A stretch of 64,000 bases of DNA from the NCBI GenBank assembly GCA_039881045.1, contig JAYWVB010000009.1, positions 558,001-622,000 of the forward strand, given 5' to 3'. Positions 24,359 to 37,264 of this stretch are shown here, piece by piece. The notes beneath the pieces are model-generated. The model worked only from the letters and a program-made list of their open reading frames with translations. It had not been told where the DNA came from and searched no databases. The DNA comes from Chaetomium olivaceum (lineage: Eukaryota; Ascomycota; Sordariomycetes; Sordariales; Chaetomiaceae). Numbering within the stretch: position 1 is the stretch's first letter; every line of letters begins with the position of its first letter. The position numbers were made by a program, and so were the translations under genes.

Positions 24359-25752
24359 AGCTTCGGATCGACCACAGCCACCAACGCCCCTATCACGCCA
24401 CCCGCGTTTCCATCCTCATCGAGGCCACACACCACACCTACAACACATCACCTTGCACCTCTCAGTATATATATACACCCACATGTCTCCCAGCGGAGCA
24501 CGACCTTACGAACGGAACACATTCCACGACCGGGAAAAAGAAGGAGGGTCTTCGTTTTCCAGCACCTGAACGGTTTCTTACATCGGGGATAAACTCTCCC
24601 TCACTGCACATCACATCGCATCATTAGCGTCAGCGACACACACACACACACACATAGACTCTTGCAACGAGCTCCACCCCTCCAAAAGGGGTGTGTCACG
24701 AATCCAGCGACCACTCTGTCGCCCAGTTTTCTCTTCGATTTTTCTCAAGACCCTACGCCATCCATCCATTGCCACCTCTGTGGCCTGGCCTGGCCTGGTC
24801 TGGTTGGCTATAATGGGGCATGCCATGTCAACATAACGACATCTCTTTTTCGCGCTTTCGCTTCACATAATACTGTATTACCATCATCACTTGTATTACC
24901 TCCCCCGCCCCCCTTCCTCTCTCTCAAACCGCAGAGAGAGGAAGAGTTGGCGCGGGGTCGGACGGAGGGACCGTCGTTTGATTATTGTAAGGAGGAGGGG
25001 GGGGACACTTGCGAGAGAAGATACCCCGTTCGTTCGTCGTTGCTGTTTATGTCTGTTTCTCTCGGAGTCGGGCGGAGCTTTTTTGGTCTTTTTTTTTGGC
25101 CGGGAGGGGAGGGGGGGGTCTTTTGCCACACACACACAACACGCGCGTTGGTGTTGATGTTGTTGTTGTTCACATGGTGTGTCCATGTCACCAATCATCA
25201 TTTCTTCTTTCTCTTGTTCTGGGCGTGGGGATATATCTGTCATGGTGGGGGGATCTTTCTCTCAAAACAAAAGCCACATGATGATGATGATACACCTTTG
25301 CCTGCTAGAGCTTATGGCCTGTCGCTTGCTGAGAGCTCGGCTCTCACTGCTACACTTAGTGTTTAAACTAGTTTTTTGTTGTTGTTTAGCTACATAGCTA
25401 ACCTGCCTATCGCATGGCGGGTGGTGGTTTTGTGTTGGATTACGAGAGGGACGCAACGTAATGCAAATACAATATTTATTTGCCAAAATTTGAGTCCGCT
25501 GTCTGATATTAAATACTGCCCATATTTCTCCCTTCAACCGTAACCACGCGCGCGTGCTGATGTAGAAATGCAAAGTCCCAAGCAAATGCTCCCATGCTCG
25601 GCTCCCGCTCGGCCGGCTGCTCTATATAGCAATGCAAGTTCCACCTCAACATGTTTTTTTTATTCCTTTACTTCCTGCCCCCTTACTCTCCCCTCCCTCT
25701 CTCTTACTCTGACGATCCCACTCCCGTTCTCCATCCCCTACTCATTGACACC
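24359..25752. other. Convergent intergenic, low complexity
   Basis: This is the spacer between the serine-rich gene (+) and ALE1 (-). It has an AC tract at 24636-24654, homopolymer G and T runs near 25000-25110, and GTT and GAT repeats near 25155-25290. A 234-codon ORF here is of low complexity and judged spurious. Confidence 0.55.
24636..24654. repeat. (AC)n microsatellite
   Basis: About nine AC repeats in the spacer after the serine-rich gene. Confidence 0.8.
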
Positions 25753-27690
25753 TCACTTCTTCTTCTGCGCCTCGAACGCCCGGATCTCGCTTATAGCATC
25801 ATCAAACTCCTTCTCCAGATCCTGCGTGATGCCCATGACAGGCGCCTGCGAAGCCAAGCTATCGGAGCTCGTGGACCGGCTCATCTTTCCGTCGCCGGCC
25901 CCGCCAGCGTTTCCGTTCGCGCCGACGCCAGCCTTGGCATTCCGCTTTCCGATCTCTTTCTTCAGGTACGCTGTGGCCGGCGACGCGAAGAAGGCCATCA
26001 TCGCTCCGGTGCCAATGATGGCGTAGAAGTACACGCGCGACCATGCGGTCCAGGAGTCCGAGAAGGAGAGGAGGAGAAAGGGGGCGACGGCAAAGGAGAA
26101 GGTGAGCTGGGTGGTGAGCCAGGAGACGATGTCGTATAGTTTCTTGGACGGGAGGGGGGCGCCCGTCTTGGGGTCGACGAAGAAGGGGCGGAAATTTCGG
26201 CGCATGTCTGCCAGGTATGTTAGTGGACTGGATTAGAAGAGACGGGCTATAAAGCGTACTCTTTGCTGTTGTCTGGATGAACGAGGCCAGAACAAAGGTG
26301 AGATAGTAGCCGGGATAGAAGCCATGCCAAAAGGCGGACGTGGTGAATGTGGCCAAACTGGCGCGGAAACCGGGTTTCTTGCCCCGAGGAGTGACGCGTA
26401 GGTAGATATAGTTGCGCAGCCACTTGTTGGTGTTGATGTTCCACGATTCAAGGTAGCCCCGAGTGTTTTGCGCAAACTCGACACCCCACGGGTCGATGTT
26501 CTGAAGGCGATCCCATGAGACCTTACCAGTCACAGGATCCACCCCATTATACCCCAATCCAGCGAGGATGCAGGCGCCTTCGGACAGTGTCCATACACCG
26601 TAGTACTTGGTGCGTGCGGTGAAACCGACCATGTGTAGGATAAACAGCCGACGGAGGAATCCATACTCCAGGTAGCTATCTTGGAGCAGAACGGTGTGAT
26701 CGAAGTAGGCGGATAGCTGGAGGAACGCAAAAATCCACACCAGACTAAAAACGAGCTTCAGCATGGCTGGCGTACCGCTGCGGGGGATTTTGCGCTTGCG
26801 CCTCGTGGGCGGCTTTTTCGCTGGGTCCACGTTGGCCGGTACCTCGAACATGCTAGTATCGAGCCAGCGGCGGTACTCGGCGAAGTCGAAGGCTGGGCCG
26901 GTTAGCAGGCTGGGGAAGAAGAAGACAAAGCCAGCGTAGTCGAGAAGGTCCGGTAACTCAGTCAGGCGGCGGTCCCTCTGTAATTCGGATAACTCTGCTT
27001 CGGGAAGCAAGCCGTCTGCCACGTTCCAGCAGAAGGCACTCAGCTTCATGACCAGAACCATCTGAGCGCCCGTGATGTCGACAGAACGCGGGTTGTTGGC
27101 GGCCTGGCGAGCGATGTGGTTGACGCTCATGTGGCCCATCAGGAAGACGAAGCCGGCCCATGGCATATAGCGGGAGCCGCGTAGGAACTTGGCGATGGCG
27201 AAGGCGCCGCCCGCCGATATGAGCATCGTCTGGAGGCCATCCCAGAGATCAAAGAGACCGACAAGGAAGAAGATGGAGATCCTATAACCGGCTGTTAACT
27301 AGCCATTCTCGCTGGCTGCCGCTTAGCGCTGGGGGTTGCAACGCACCCGAGTGAGAACAAATTCTTGTAAGAGGGCTGGGCATCGGGGACCCGCTTCAAG
27401 AGGCCGGCAAGTGGGTAGGAGACGAGTATGGAGAAAATGAGTTTAACTGATGGGTCACGGATGGGTCAGCCATGTTGTTTTGAGTAACTCGGTCGACGTT
27501 CCAAACTCGAAAAGGAAAAACAGGAAACGTAGAAAAAGGCATCATACGCTCATCAGGACCAGCGCCGAGTTTATCGGCCGCGTAAACGAATGCTAGGACG
27601 GGGAACAGCGTTAGTCAAAGCCTCCCAGTCGGTGTCAGCTAGAAGGGGGTTTTGTTTTGTTTCCGTACGGGTGTGTATGAAGGGTATCAT
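25753..27690 (-). CDS. ALE1: MBOAT lysophospholipid acyltransferase
   Basis: Five exons in transcript order: 27669-27690, 27548-27592, 27347-27446, 26260-27281, 25753-26207 (547 residues, every phase agrees). ALE1/LPT1 enzymes re-acylate lysophospholipids in the ER membrane. The MBOAT signatures are visible: ESWNINTNKWLRNYIYLR with the conserved Asn region, and SAFWHGFYPGYY with the catalytic His. Many hydrophobic segments are present. The C-terminal tail is polar and ends in three lysines, a possible ER-retention signal. Introns have standard donors (GTACGG, GTATGA, GTGCGT, GTACGC). The first exon is only 22 nt. The frame is intact. Confidence 0.92.
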
Positions 27691-28257
27691 GGCTGCGACA
27701 GCGGAGGCCGTGGAATGGAAGTAAACTTCAGGATTTGCAGTTGGGTTGGTCGGTATATTGACTTGATTCCATCACACCACGGCAAGATATAGCTTGTGAG
27801 CCGAGCTTCAACCCGGCAAGATGTTTTTCGACCGACTCGTGCAGGGAAATGAGTTAGATGGTATCAAAAAGCACCTGAAACCCAAATCCGAGTAGCGAAT
27901 TGGGATAAAAAGGGTTGAGTGCAGGTCCAGGCAGCTGCCTCACGTTATTTCGACGCATCTACGGTGTAGAGGGAAGGTGTGTTCTTGACCACAAGGCCAA
28001 ATCAATCAATGGGCCAGGAATTTGGCAGCTGCCACCTGGAGCGTGACATCACCGTGCACGTGGTCTTGGCAGCTGGGACATGCAAGCATGTGTTTGCCAT
28101 GGCCCTGCCAGGCGAGAGGGCCCACCTCAGGCCCCTGAGGGTCAGACAAGGGAACATACAAAAGAGAAAAAAGAAAAAAGAAAAAAGGAAAGAACTTTCC
28201 AATCTATAGTAAACTACTTGTAACTCAGGTAGTCTATTAACACTCGAGATCCCCCAA
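27691..28257. other. Intergenic, no gene seen
   Basis: This holds the ALE1 upstream region and the 3' flank of the C2H2 gene, including an A-rich (GAAAAAA-type) tract at 28160-28195. Confidence 0.6.
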
Positions 28258-29762
28258 CTAATTAATCCAGTCGGACATGCTGAAATGTGGCTCTGGTCCA
28301 TTGTCCCTCTGTTCTTCCAAAAGCTCCTGATCGCTCTCCAGATCTTGCGCGTAGACTGGAACATATTCAGAATCCACTGAGCGCTCCTCCTTCTCCCGTG
28401 GCAACGACATCTCAACTGACCAATTCTCCAATGCCCATTGTTGTTCATCTACGTCCTGGATTGCCAACAGCGGCATTTGAAACCGATCCTCCACATTCTG
28501 CGTGAATTCATTGGTGTCCGACCAAGCTATCGAGACCGTGCCGGTGTCAGTAGTGAGCCCGAAAGCAGTGTTCTCCGACCGGTCCATGGACTGCACATCC
28601 ATCGGGGATAAGTTGGGTCCCAAACAGTTTGCCGCGTTACCAAGCCGCATGGGGTCAATGTTGGGGTCAATCTTGTTGTCGGCATTGTACGGACTGTAGA
28701 GTTCTTGGGTATTGATCCTTCCATGTGGTTGCCCTCTGAAAGACACAGCATGGTGTCCGTCAGGTTGTGGTTGGTTCAAACTGGCCGGTGAGAGTGTGAG
28801 TTCCACAGCTTCCGCTCCCTTGTCCGCCGTCCGCGCCTCGGGGCTAGCTTGTCTCTGTCTCGAGCTTAGCCGTGGGCCATGTGGTGGAGAGCTCGCTTGA
28901 CGCTTTGCTCGCGACTGCGCTGGGGGTTGAGGCACCGGTAGCTCGGGGCTCCTCCATGAAGATTCTGGCTGTGGCGATGTCAATTGTGAAAATGCCGGCT
29001 CTGGGGATACCGGTTGTGAGGATGTCGACTGTAAAAATGCTACCACTAGGTAGGCAGACGTGTGTTAGCAAACCGCGGCTCTAGTAGTATGGCACATGTG
29101 TTTGTGTACTTACATGGCTCGGGTACTTGCTTTCCTGGGTAAATGATCCCAAAAATGTGTTTCCAACGGCGGATCACCAATGCCCCACTATCTTTGCGCG
29201 TAGGACTGTTTTGGGGTGCAGGACTGCCCTTGGGCATCGTCTCCTTCCAGTGTCTCACCCTGTATAACACATCCTCGGGAAGAAAGGTAGGGTATGCTTC
29301 CCTTTCCTCTGTCGTTGGTACGCATTCCGACGAGTGCGTTTCCTTTGTTTCACCCTTACCTATAACCTTCATGCAACTGGCACACAGAAGCGCCTCGTTG
29401 TGGTTGCGGTCGATGTGCTCGCTGCCCCAACGGCACCGTTAGCAAATGGCCGGCACGCGATGGCGAAGCTGGGTCTCTTACTTCACTTTGGATAGGCCTT
29501 TGTACGTTGCGCCTTGTAAACACTTATGCTTGACCCCGGAATACCGATCCGGGTTACCAACGCAGACTGGACAGGGAAGCAAGACCACCTTCGGCTTGTT
29601 AACCTTGCGGTCGCGCACCCGTTGCCCCGCAACTAGTCGGGCGGGATTGCGGTTGGGGGTCGATAGCTCTGCTACAGCAGCCTCCCCGCTTCCTTGTCCC
29701 AAGTTCCTGGAGAACCATTCGGTCAACAACCGCACCTGGGCATGATCGCCATGGAAGGCCAT
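28258..29762 (-). CDS. Fungal C2H2-type zinc-finger protein
   Basis: Exons in transcript order: 29482-29762, 29114-29421, 28258-29045 (458 residues, phases agree). Introns begin GTAAGAG and GTAAGTAC and contain GCTAAC branch points. The N-terminal region has a finger-like pattern across the first junction: CPVC, then KHKC, NEHIDRNH and CASC. This resembles the atypical C2H2 arrangement common in filamentous fungi. The remainder is Pro/Ser/Gln-rich, with an acidic C-terminal half that could act in activation. A role as a DNA-binding regulator is inferred. The target is unknown. Confidence 0.75.
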
Positions 29763-31605
29763 TGATCATTCAGGGTAAGTATGTTTGACCCGTCCCTCCG
29801 CTGAGCCGTCTGCCACCGGATCCCCCGATGGGAAGGCGTTGTCACCGGATCGCGGGGTCTCGAGTACTGCGATGATGTTCTGGATTCTCCGTTTGGAACG
29901 TCGCGTATGGTACTCCGTCACCAACGCTGTTGTTGTTTGATGCGTACTGACACAGCCAAGGGGTTCACTATACGCCCTATCGATGAGACAGAGCACAGTA
30001 GTGTCGTTCTCGGGGTCGTCCACACGGAAGCGCAGAATGGGGTAGTTCTCGAGGCCGTCCCCTGGGGAGCGCAGAATGGGGTAGGTATCTTCCCCAAGCT
30101 CTCGCTATCTATGAGCGTTAGCAACTTGTTTAGTTAGATTCCTCACCCATCCCATGAGGGAACCGAAGCTAACCCCATCAGCAATGGCAATAACGTACCT
30201 TGCCGGCCGTCACAGCGTAACTAGGTGACATAGAACCAACAAACTCCGAGTAAGCTAACACGACTACCACTTATGTAGTGCTAGACAGAACACTCGGGTG
30301 CTCGCAAGGGGTCTCGAAACGATGTCAAAAAAAAAAAAAAAAGATGGGAAAAAAAGACATTGTGCTTGAAGCCGGCGGATCGGACAGAAGTGCTTAAATA
30401 CACCGGTTGTGGTGGCAGGGATCGAAACGTCGCCGCGACGATTTCAGAGAACGTCGCCGCGATAAATCGAGCCACGCCAATTGGGTTTCGTATGGCTGCC
30501 CGACTGACGGGACAAAAGCCAGACACGTTTACACCGCCGCATCCCATCGTTCTCTTTTGGTTCACCGCGATTGGGACGTATCAAAAGGGCAGCAAGAGGC
30601 CGGGGAGGATGAGACAGCCTTGACATCGCTGTAACGAGATGGTGAAGCCACCAGATCGTTGCGATATCCATTATGCAGAGGTTGCTTTCTTTGACCCAAA
30701 ACGGCACTCTCACACCAAAGCTCGCGTCCCCGCCACACGCATGCAGAGCAGTCGGTCCGCACGGGTGCAGCCAAGGCTTGACCCCGTGAGTAATGGCTGA
30801 AGCAGGACATCACCCGGAGTTCACTTAGGTGACACGACTGATGCAGGTTCCCGCCAACACAGCCCAACTTCAGAGCATCCACGTCGGGGATGACGCTGTG
30901 CTGGTCAAGAGACAACTCAGACCGGCTTCGACATATCGAGGGTCCCTAATGGGTTCGGCTAGGATTGTTGACTAGTTTGCAGTGTTCATCGGTATTCTGC
31001 AGTGGGCCTCAAAGTGGCGGCGAGACACTAACCCAAGTTCGAAGTATTGCGGGAGCCTTGTTGGAAGTGCGTGAGAGAGGGGTCAGTGGGTACGTAAGAT
31101 GAACCGTTGATAAATAAACCGGAAAAATGTAAGAGGTGGTAAATATAAGCCTTTTTTATCAGAGACCACATATGTCCGTTATTTCGAACCTGGTCATAGT
31201 GGCCACTCGGGAGTGGTGAATGATGTCCGACGTCAGGGAGCGGCTGAGCCCCTATTCTCCGATCTTTGTACATAGTAGGTAGCCGAGCAGCCAATGCCAT
31301 GTAGCCTGTCGCGGCACTAACTGACCCTGTTACATTCCTAACTCCCGACAATCTGGTAAGACCGTCCCGTCTCCCATTTGACGAGACAGGGCCGCCTGAA
31401 TAACACATGAGCCTATCAACCTGGCCCTGCAATATTGTACATGTGCCAATCCAGGTGCGCTCAAAACTCGGCTCGGTTCAACCCTCGCCGAATCTGGCGT
31501 CAGGGGGGAAGGAGGTGAGAATTCTCGGCGCATTTCTGTACCGAGGTGCCGCCGCGGACCGGGAGGCAATGCATTAATTGTTTTTCCGTCAAGTCGGTCA
31601 GCATC
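29763..31605. other. Intergenic with weak ORF candidates
   Basis: A minus-strand ORF at 29766-30023 (85 residues) directly upstream of the C2H2 gene has no recognisable motif. A 17-nt direct repeat (AGCGCAGAATGGGGTAG) lies at 30029-30045 and 30068-30084, and a 13-nt repeat (AACGTCGCCGCGA) at 30426 and 30450. There is an A-rich run at about 30327-30343. I do not call a gene here. Confidence 0.4.
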
Positions 31606-32964
31606 TCATGTCGGAATGTCGAGGTCTGGCATCGAACCGGGCATTGACCCAGACGTAGAAAAGGAATCGTCGGTTGGTGGTCGTCGCCGGTATCTCAGTG
31701 ATTCGTGTCCCCTATCAACTCGCGCGTCCGTCTCAGCCTCAACCCCTCTCCGAGCCTCAGTTCGCAGTTCTTTGGCAATTTCCATACCCTTTGATTTGCC
31801 CATGGAGCGCTCTGCGTCGGCAATCGCCTCATCGCCGCCGCGCGTGTTCTTCTTTCGCGGCCACATGCTGGGGAGGGCAATCTCTTGAAACCTCGGCTCA
31901 ACACACCGTTCGTCAAACCAGCGGTGGAGGCGCGACTCAACCAGCTGCGCGATCTTAGGCACGTCTTGTAACCTTGAGCGACTCCCCATTAAGCTGCGGA
32001 TGGAAAAGTCCAGCCTGTAGTCGTCAAGAAAGGTGAAGGTCATCTTTGTCGGCGTGTTCTCGGAGGGATTGCTTGGTACGAACGATATGGACAGGGTGCC
32101 ACTGAACCGTACAACGGACACAGCTAGGGCCACAGGCAGAACCGCACTGAGCCGCTTCGGAAAGTTGAGAAGCAACTTCGTCTCGACGGCAAGGGTGATC
32201 AAATCACTGAGGTCGACATCCATCCTTGCCTGGAGCCGGGCTCCTTCCCGCATGGCCGTGCTTGCGTCAAAGGCCTTACCCGACTGGAAGCTGAGGCCAT
32301 CCTCGTCTACGGGGATGATGCGGCAGTTGCTGAATATGGGAAAGTCCTCGCCCAGGCTCAGCTCGGTAACGCGGATCTCATCGACAAAGTCCGGGCGTGA
32401 GGTCCCGTTGAGCGCCTTCGTGAGCGAAGTGAGGATCGCGTCGTCATGCTGGGCGTCGCTGCGGAATTGTGCAATCGTCTGAGCCACCAAAACGTTGAAC
32501 CAATCCAAGCTTTCTGGCTGGTGGCTGTCCACCTTGTAGTATGTCTTGTCGAGGATAGAGCCGATGGTCAGATGTGGGGGCTTGGACGCAGGATACTGGA
32601 CTTCTTCTTATTAAGAGTGGGTTGCTGGCCTGCTGGTCGGGTACTGGACTCTCTCAGACTCAAGAGCGACCTCTTGTGAGCGAGTGTTCGTGACCGACGC
32701 TCGGCGGCTCGAATCGATGCGGTTCGCTCGGGTGAGGGGAGGTCGCCAAAGATGAAGAACTTGATGAAAGCGGCGAGTAGAAGGACTATGGATATCTGGC
32801 CGAGGATGAAGCCCTGGCTGAAAGAGAGCCTGTGTTCGGGAGAGAAGCTCATCGTTAGCGATTGCGACTGATTGATATCCGGACGCGAAAGTAGAGCAGA
32901 AGCAACTCGGCGGGATCAGAACTTACGTTGGCTCGGAGTTTGCTGGACAAGCATCCGACGCCAT
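31606..32964 (-). CDS. MMM1: MMM1, ERMES complex subunit, one frameshift
   Basis: Exon 1 is 32927-32964 and exon 2 is 31606-32829. With one base restored the length is 420 residues. MMM1 is the ER-anchored, lipid-transferring SMP-domain subunit of the ER-mitochondria tether. Exon 2 opens with the single membrane anchor (GQISIVLLLAAFIKFFIFG). The SMP domain starts at TIGSILDKTYYKV and includes ESLDWFNVLVAQTIAQFR. The C-terminus is polar and charged. The frame breaks in a run of five G on the plus strand (32576-32580), where a sixth would restore ILRPSPP followed by the SMP domain. It is divergent from VPS45. Confidence 0.93.
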
Positions 32965-33472
32965 ATTGCCTAAAATGGACCGAATCGGCGACGGGTTTGC
33001 ATGGTGTTCAAGAGCGTCGGTGACGTTGTAGGAGTGGAGCAGCGACCCTAAAAATAATACAGAAACAGAACCCAAGAACCACAAGCTCCCTTATCTTATC
33101 AGGTGCCCAGCGGCCCAGAGCCCTGCAACGGGGACGTACATACAGCTGACCCCTGGGAGCTGTCTTGGCAGGCAGCCGCAGGGAACGTCAACTCACCAAC
33201 AAAGCCCCGGCAGCATCTCACAGGCTCGCTCTTGCATTCATCGAAGACTATTCCAATTTACCGGATACTTTTCTTCCTAACATTGAACATAGTCCAGGAG
33301 CTTGCTGGCTATAAATTCTCTTACTCGAGATTCATCACAGATCAACATGTGGCCTCGTTTTTCGAGCAATTCTTAGGAGACCTGCTTCACGATCTCACGA
33401 TCTCACGATCCCAACGATTTCATTAAGGGAATTGGTCTTGTAGTGTATTCCCACACTATTTTCATCTTCACA
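32965..33472. other. Divergent promoter region MMM1/VPS45
   Basis: 508 bp between two divergent starts, with no ORF of interest. It presumably carries both promoters. No named site was recognised. Confidence 0.55.
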
Positions 33473-35277
33473 ATGGATGTGGTGCAAGCATCGACGGGCT
33501 ATGTCACCAAGATGGTGTCGGCCGGCGAGAGCACAGCAGGGCGCCGTCGGCTAAGATGAAGATCTTGCTGCTGGATAGGGAGACGTTGCCTTTTATCTCG
33601 ATGGCCGTTACACAGTCCGCATTACTCAACCACGAGGTTTACCTCATGGACCGCCTCGATAATCTCAACCGCGAGAAGATGCGCCATCTCCGTTGTCTGT
33701 GCTTTGTAAGGCCACACCCCGACTCCATCGGCTTACTTCTCGATGAGCTGCGAGAGCCCAAGTATGGGGAATACCATCTGTTCTTCAGCAATGTCGTCAA
33801 GAAATCAACACTAGAGCGGCTGGCTGAAGCGGACGACCACGAGGTTGTCAAGCTGGTCCAGGAGTATTTTCTCGATTATGCTGTCATCAACCCGGATTTG
33901 TTCTCGCTCAATATGTCCCTGCCCATGCACCGGCTATGGAGTGGTAACCCAGACACGTGGAACACGGATTCTCTACAGCGAGCTACCGACGGCATCATTG
34001 CCGTCCTTCTTAGTCTCAAAAAAACCCTTGATCAGGTACCAGAAAACCAGCCCCCTCGCGAAGAAGCTCGCTTCCGAGGTCCGGTATTACATCACGCAGG
34101 AAGACCAGCTCTTCGATTTTCGCAAAGTCGATACGCCCCCCGTTCTTCTAGTCCTCGACCGGAGAGACGACCCCATCACACCCCTGCTCATGCAGTGGAC
34201 ATACCAGGCCATGGTGCATCAATTACTCGGGATCAACAACGGCCGGGTCGACCTCAGCGACGTCCCGGAGATCCGGCCAGAGCTCAAGGAGATTGTGCTC
34301 TCTCAAGACCAAGATCCATTCTTCAAGAAGAATATGTATCTCAATTTTGGTGATCTGGGGAGTAACATCAAGGACTATGTCGAGCAATACCAAGTCAAAA
34401 CCAAGAACAATGCCGACATCGAATCAATAGCCGACATGAAGCGCTTCATTGAGGAGTATCCCGAATTCAGAAAGCTGTCGGGCAATGTCACCAAACACGT
34501 CACGCTCGTCTCTGAGCTCAGCAGGCGAATTGGCACCGATAATCTCTTGGAAATCAGCGAGATCGAGCAGAGCGTAGCTTGCAACGACAACCACTCAGCC
34601 GACCTCAGGGTAAGTAGAGCAGCTTTTACCTTCTGCACAAAGGGTACTGACCGCTTCCCCAGAGCATCCAAGACCAGATCCAGAAACCCTCCGTCACCGC
34701 AGAAAACAAAGTCTCCCTCGTCGCCCTGTACGCGCTGCGCTACGCAAAGCACCCCTCCAACGCCCTCCCCATGCTGACGGACCTGCTCACCGCCGCGGGT
34801 GGCGTCCCGGCGCGCAAGGCCGCCCTGGTCGGCCAGCTCCTCACCTACCACCACTCGCTGCAGCAGTCGGCCTCGTCTGGGTCGGGCATCACCGAGCTGT
34901 TCGAGTCCGCTGGCCTTTTCAGCTCGGCCGGCTCCCGCTTCAAGGGCCTCAAGGGCGTCGAGAACGTCTACACGCAGCACTCGCCCCTGCTCGAGATGAC
35001 GCTACAGCAGCTGGCCAAGGGCAAGCTGCGCGAGACCCAGTACCCGTTTGTCGAGGGTGGTGGTGCTACCCGGGATAAGCCGCAGGATGTTGTGGTGTTT
35101 ATCATTGGCGGGGCTACGTATGAGGAGGCCAAGATGGTGGCCGGGATCAACGCGTCGAGTCCGGGGTTCAGGGTTGTGCTGGGCGGCACCACGGTGCATA
35201 ATACGGCGACGTTTCTGGAGGAGGTGGAGGATGCGGTAGGGGGGTGGCCTGAGCTTGGGGCAGGGAGGAGGCGTTGA
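33473..35277 (+). CDS. VPS45: Vacuolar sorting SM protein VPS45, two frameshifts
   Basis: Exon 1 is 33473-34609 and exon 2 is 34663-35277 (583 residues after correction). VPS45 is a Sec1/Munc18 protein that controls endosomal SNARE assembly. Exon 1 starts with DVVQASTGYVTKMVSAGES and contains KMKILLLDRETLPFIS, NFGDLGSNIKDYVEQYQ and LSRRIGTDNLLE. Exon 2 carries FIIGGATYEEAKMV near the end. Two indels interrupt exon 1: a G missing from the run at 33538-33540, and an A too many in the A7 run at 34018-34024 (LKKPLIRYQKTSP needs six). The two cancel in length. VPS45 is conserved and important for growth, so errors in the sequence are the simpler explanation. Confidence 0.93.
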
Positions 35278-35525
35278 GGGGGGGCGGGTATTAAGGGAGT
35301 GATAGAGCTTGAGCTCGATGTAGGGTGGTTGAGAGGTGTTGTCTTCTTTTTGGCCGCTGGGAAGTTCTCGAAGTCGACATCTGTCTACTGCAACAAGCAG
35401 GGGTAGCAAGCAAGCAAGCGTACGGTTTATAATCTCAATTTCAAACTGCCAACAACTCCCCCATGTAACTAACTTCTAACCGCCCACCCACTTTATCACC
35501 TCCCTCTGCAGCCCACGTCAACAAC

Positions 35526-37264
35526 TCACACCAACCGACACGAATCCATGCACCCAAACCCAGCCGCCACCCCCCCTTCCTCACTCTGATCCCCCTTGGT
35601 CCTCAACAAATACCCACTCTCCTCATTATGCAGCACCTTCCCCGTCCCCTGGTCCCACAGGCACGTGCCATACACCCCCAGCTCACAAATCACCCCGCCA
35701 TGCTCCAGCACCCCATTCCTCAGAATCGTATTCACCACCGGCGGCGGCGTGATCAGCTCCATCAGGATATAAGATCCCCAATGCTCCTCGGGCGTCTCTT
35801 TTAGCTGCCGCGGGATGGCCCCACGGTAGAAATTATTCCCGCCACCTTCGCGCTGCGGCTTCATCACGTACTTCTGACACTCCCGCGCATCCGTCGCAAG
35901 CCGTCTTGCCGCCTGGCCCGGGCGCGTCGTGTCCAGCGGGTAGATATTAGTAAACGTGCGCCAGAGCGCGGCGTAGGCGGCCTCGTCGTCCACGAAGCGC
36001 CGCAGCGCGGGGGGGTGGCTGAGACGGCCTCGGGCGTGGCGAGGACCTGCTGCACCTTCTTCATGCCCGCGAGCTGGGTGAGGATGGTCGGGCACATGAT
36101 GGCCGCGGACCGCTCCAGCTGGTAGCGCGCTTCCCAGGCGGTCGGGGTGGGGTAGTCGCTGGGCCCGTAGGCGGAGCGCAGGTAGGCGACGGCGACTTCG
36201 AAGGTGAGGGCGGGGTTGTGGGGCGGGTGGTAGAGGAGTTGGCGGTTGGGTGAGGAGGGGGCGAGGGTGGTGTGGGTGAGGACTTGGGAGAAGGGGAGGC
36301 GGAAGACGGGGGATGGGGGAGGAGGAGGAGGAGGAGGATTGTGATTGTAGGGCGTATTCGAGGTGGCGCTGGTCGAAGACGTTGCGCTCGCCGTCTTGGG
36401 TGATGAAGAGGGCGCAGGTTGGGTGGCCGAGGGTGGATTGGCCGTAGGCGCGGAAGGCAGCGGCCAGGCCGGCGGCGAGACCCTCTGCGCTGTTGTTGGC
36501 GGGGAGGTCGACAGAGGATCGTGGTACCGGGTTTTTAAGGAGGGGATACTCGTTTTTGGCGAGATGTCTAAGGGGTGTTAGAGTAATTCCCAGTTCAAGA
36601 GGTTTATTTGGGTTTCATACTGGTGAAGCAAGGAAGTTTGCGCCGAGAGCCCTCCAAATGAAGAGGCAATGGTGTTGAACTCGACCTGTTTAATTTGGAG
36701 ATTGTTGCCGTCCTGATGGACCATGTAGTCTGACCGGAAAAGACCGAGAGAAAGGTTCTATATGGTAGGATCAGTCACCACTCGAAACTAGTGAGGCCCC
36801 GTGAGCTTGGAAGGCAGGAGGCTTCTTTCTTACTTGGACGTAGCCCTCCTCTTTTACTCGCAGGTGGATCTTCCACAACTCGGCAATAAACTCATCGCCG
36901 CCAGCAACCCTACCGCCGCCGTTAGGGGACGTTGTGATCAAGTCTCAAATTCTCAGACAACCCACTCCTGTACGAGGCCACTGAGATACTCTTCATCCTG
37001 GCTAATGCGGGCGTAAAGCTCGTTGTACTTGGTCTGGATGGCCTTAGCCTCCTCGAAGCAGCTTTTCGGGAATGGGCTTGGGAACAGAGTGACTGGAGCA
37101 CTCATGGCCAGAATACCCTCAGAATCGTTGTTCACAACTGCGGGCGGAGGCCGGACGGCTAAACCGTTGGCGATGGTCCAGTCCTTGATGGCCTGTGCCA
37201 AGCGGTCTTTTTCAAGAGCATCATCCAAAGTTGGGGGATAGGAACCCCCAGTTAAAGAAGACAT
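35526..37264 (-). CDS. GSH2: Glutathione synthetase, at least two frameshifts
   Basis: Exons in transcript order: about 36959-37264, 36834-36909, 36621-36757, 35526-36567. The enzyme joins glycine to gamma-glutamylcysteine with ATP, the last step of glutathione synthesis. Family blocks seen are LGLFRSDYMVHQDG, VEFNTIASSFGGLS, YVMKPQREGGGNNFY and the C-terminal AGFGCMDS. Two indels are clear in exon 4: one base too many in the run at 36308-36312 and one too few in the G7 run at 36009-36015. The exon 1/exon 2 junction also fails by one base, so that donor is uncertain. A GGA/TCC triplet repeat at about 36318-36341 encodes a serine run. The gene is convergent with VPS45. Confidence 0.9.

Noticed and set aside
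24662..25366. 234-codon plus-strand ORF
   Set aside because: It consists of low-complexity translated microsatellites and homopolymers, without splice sites or family features.
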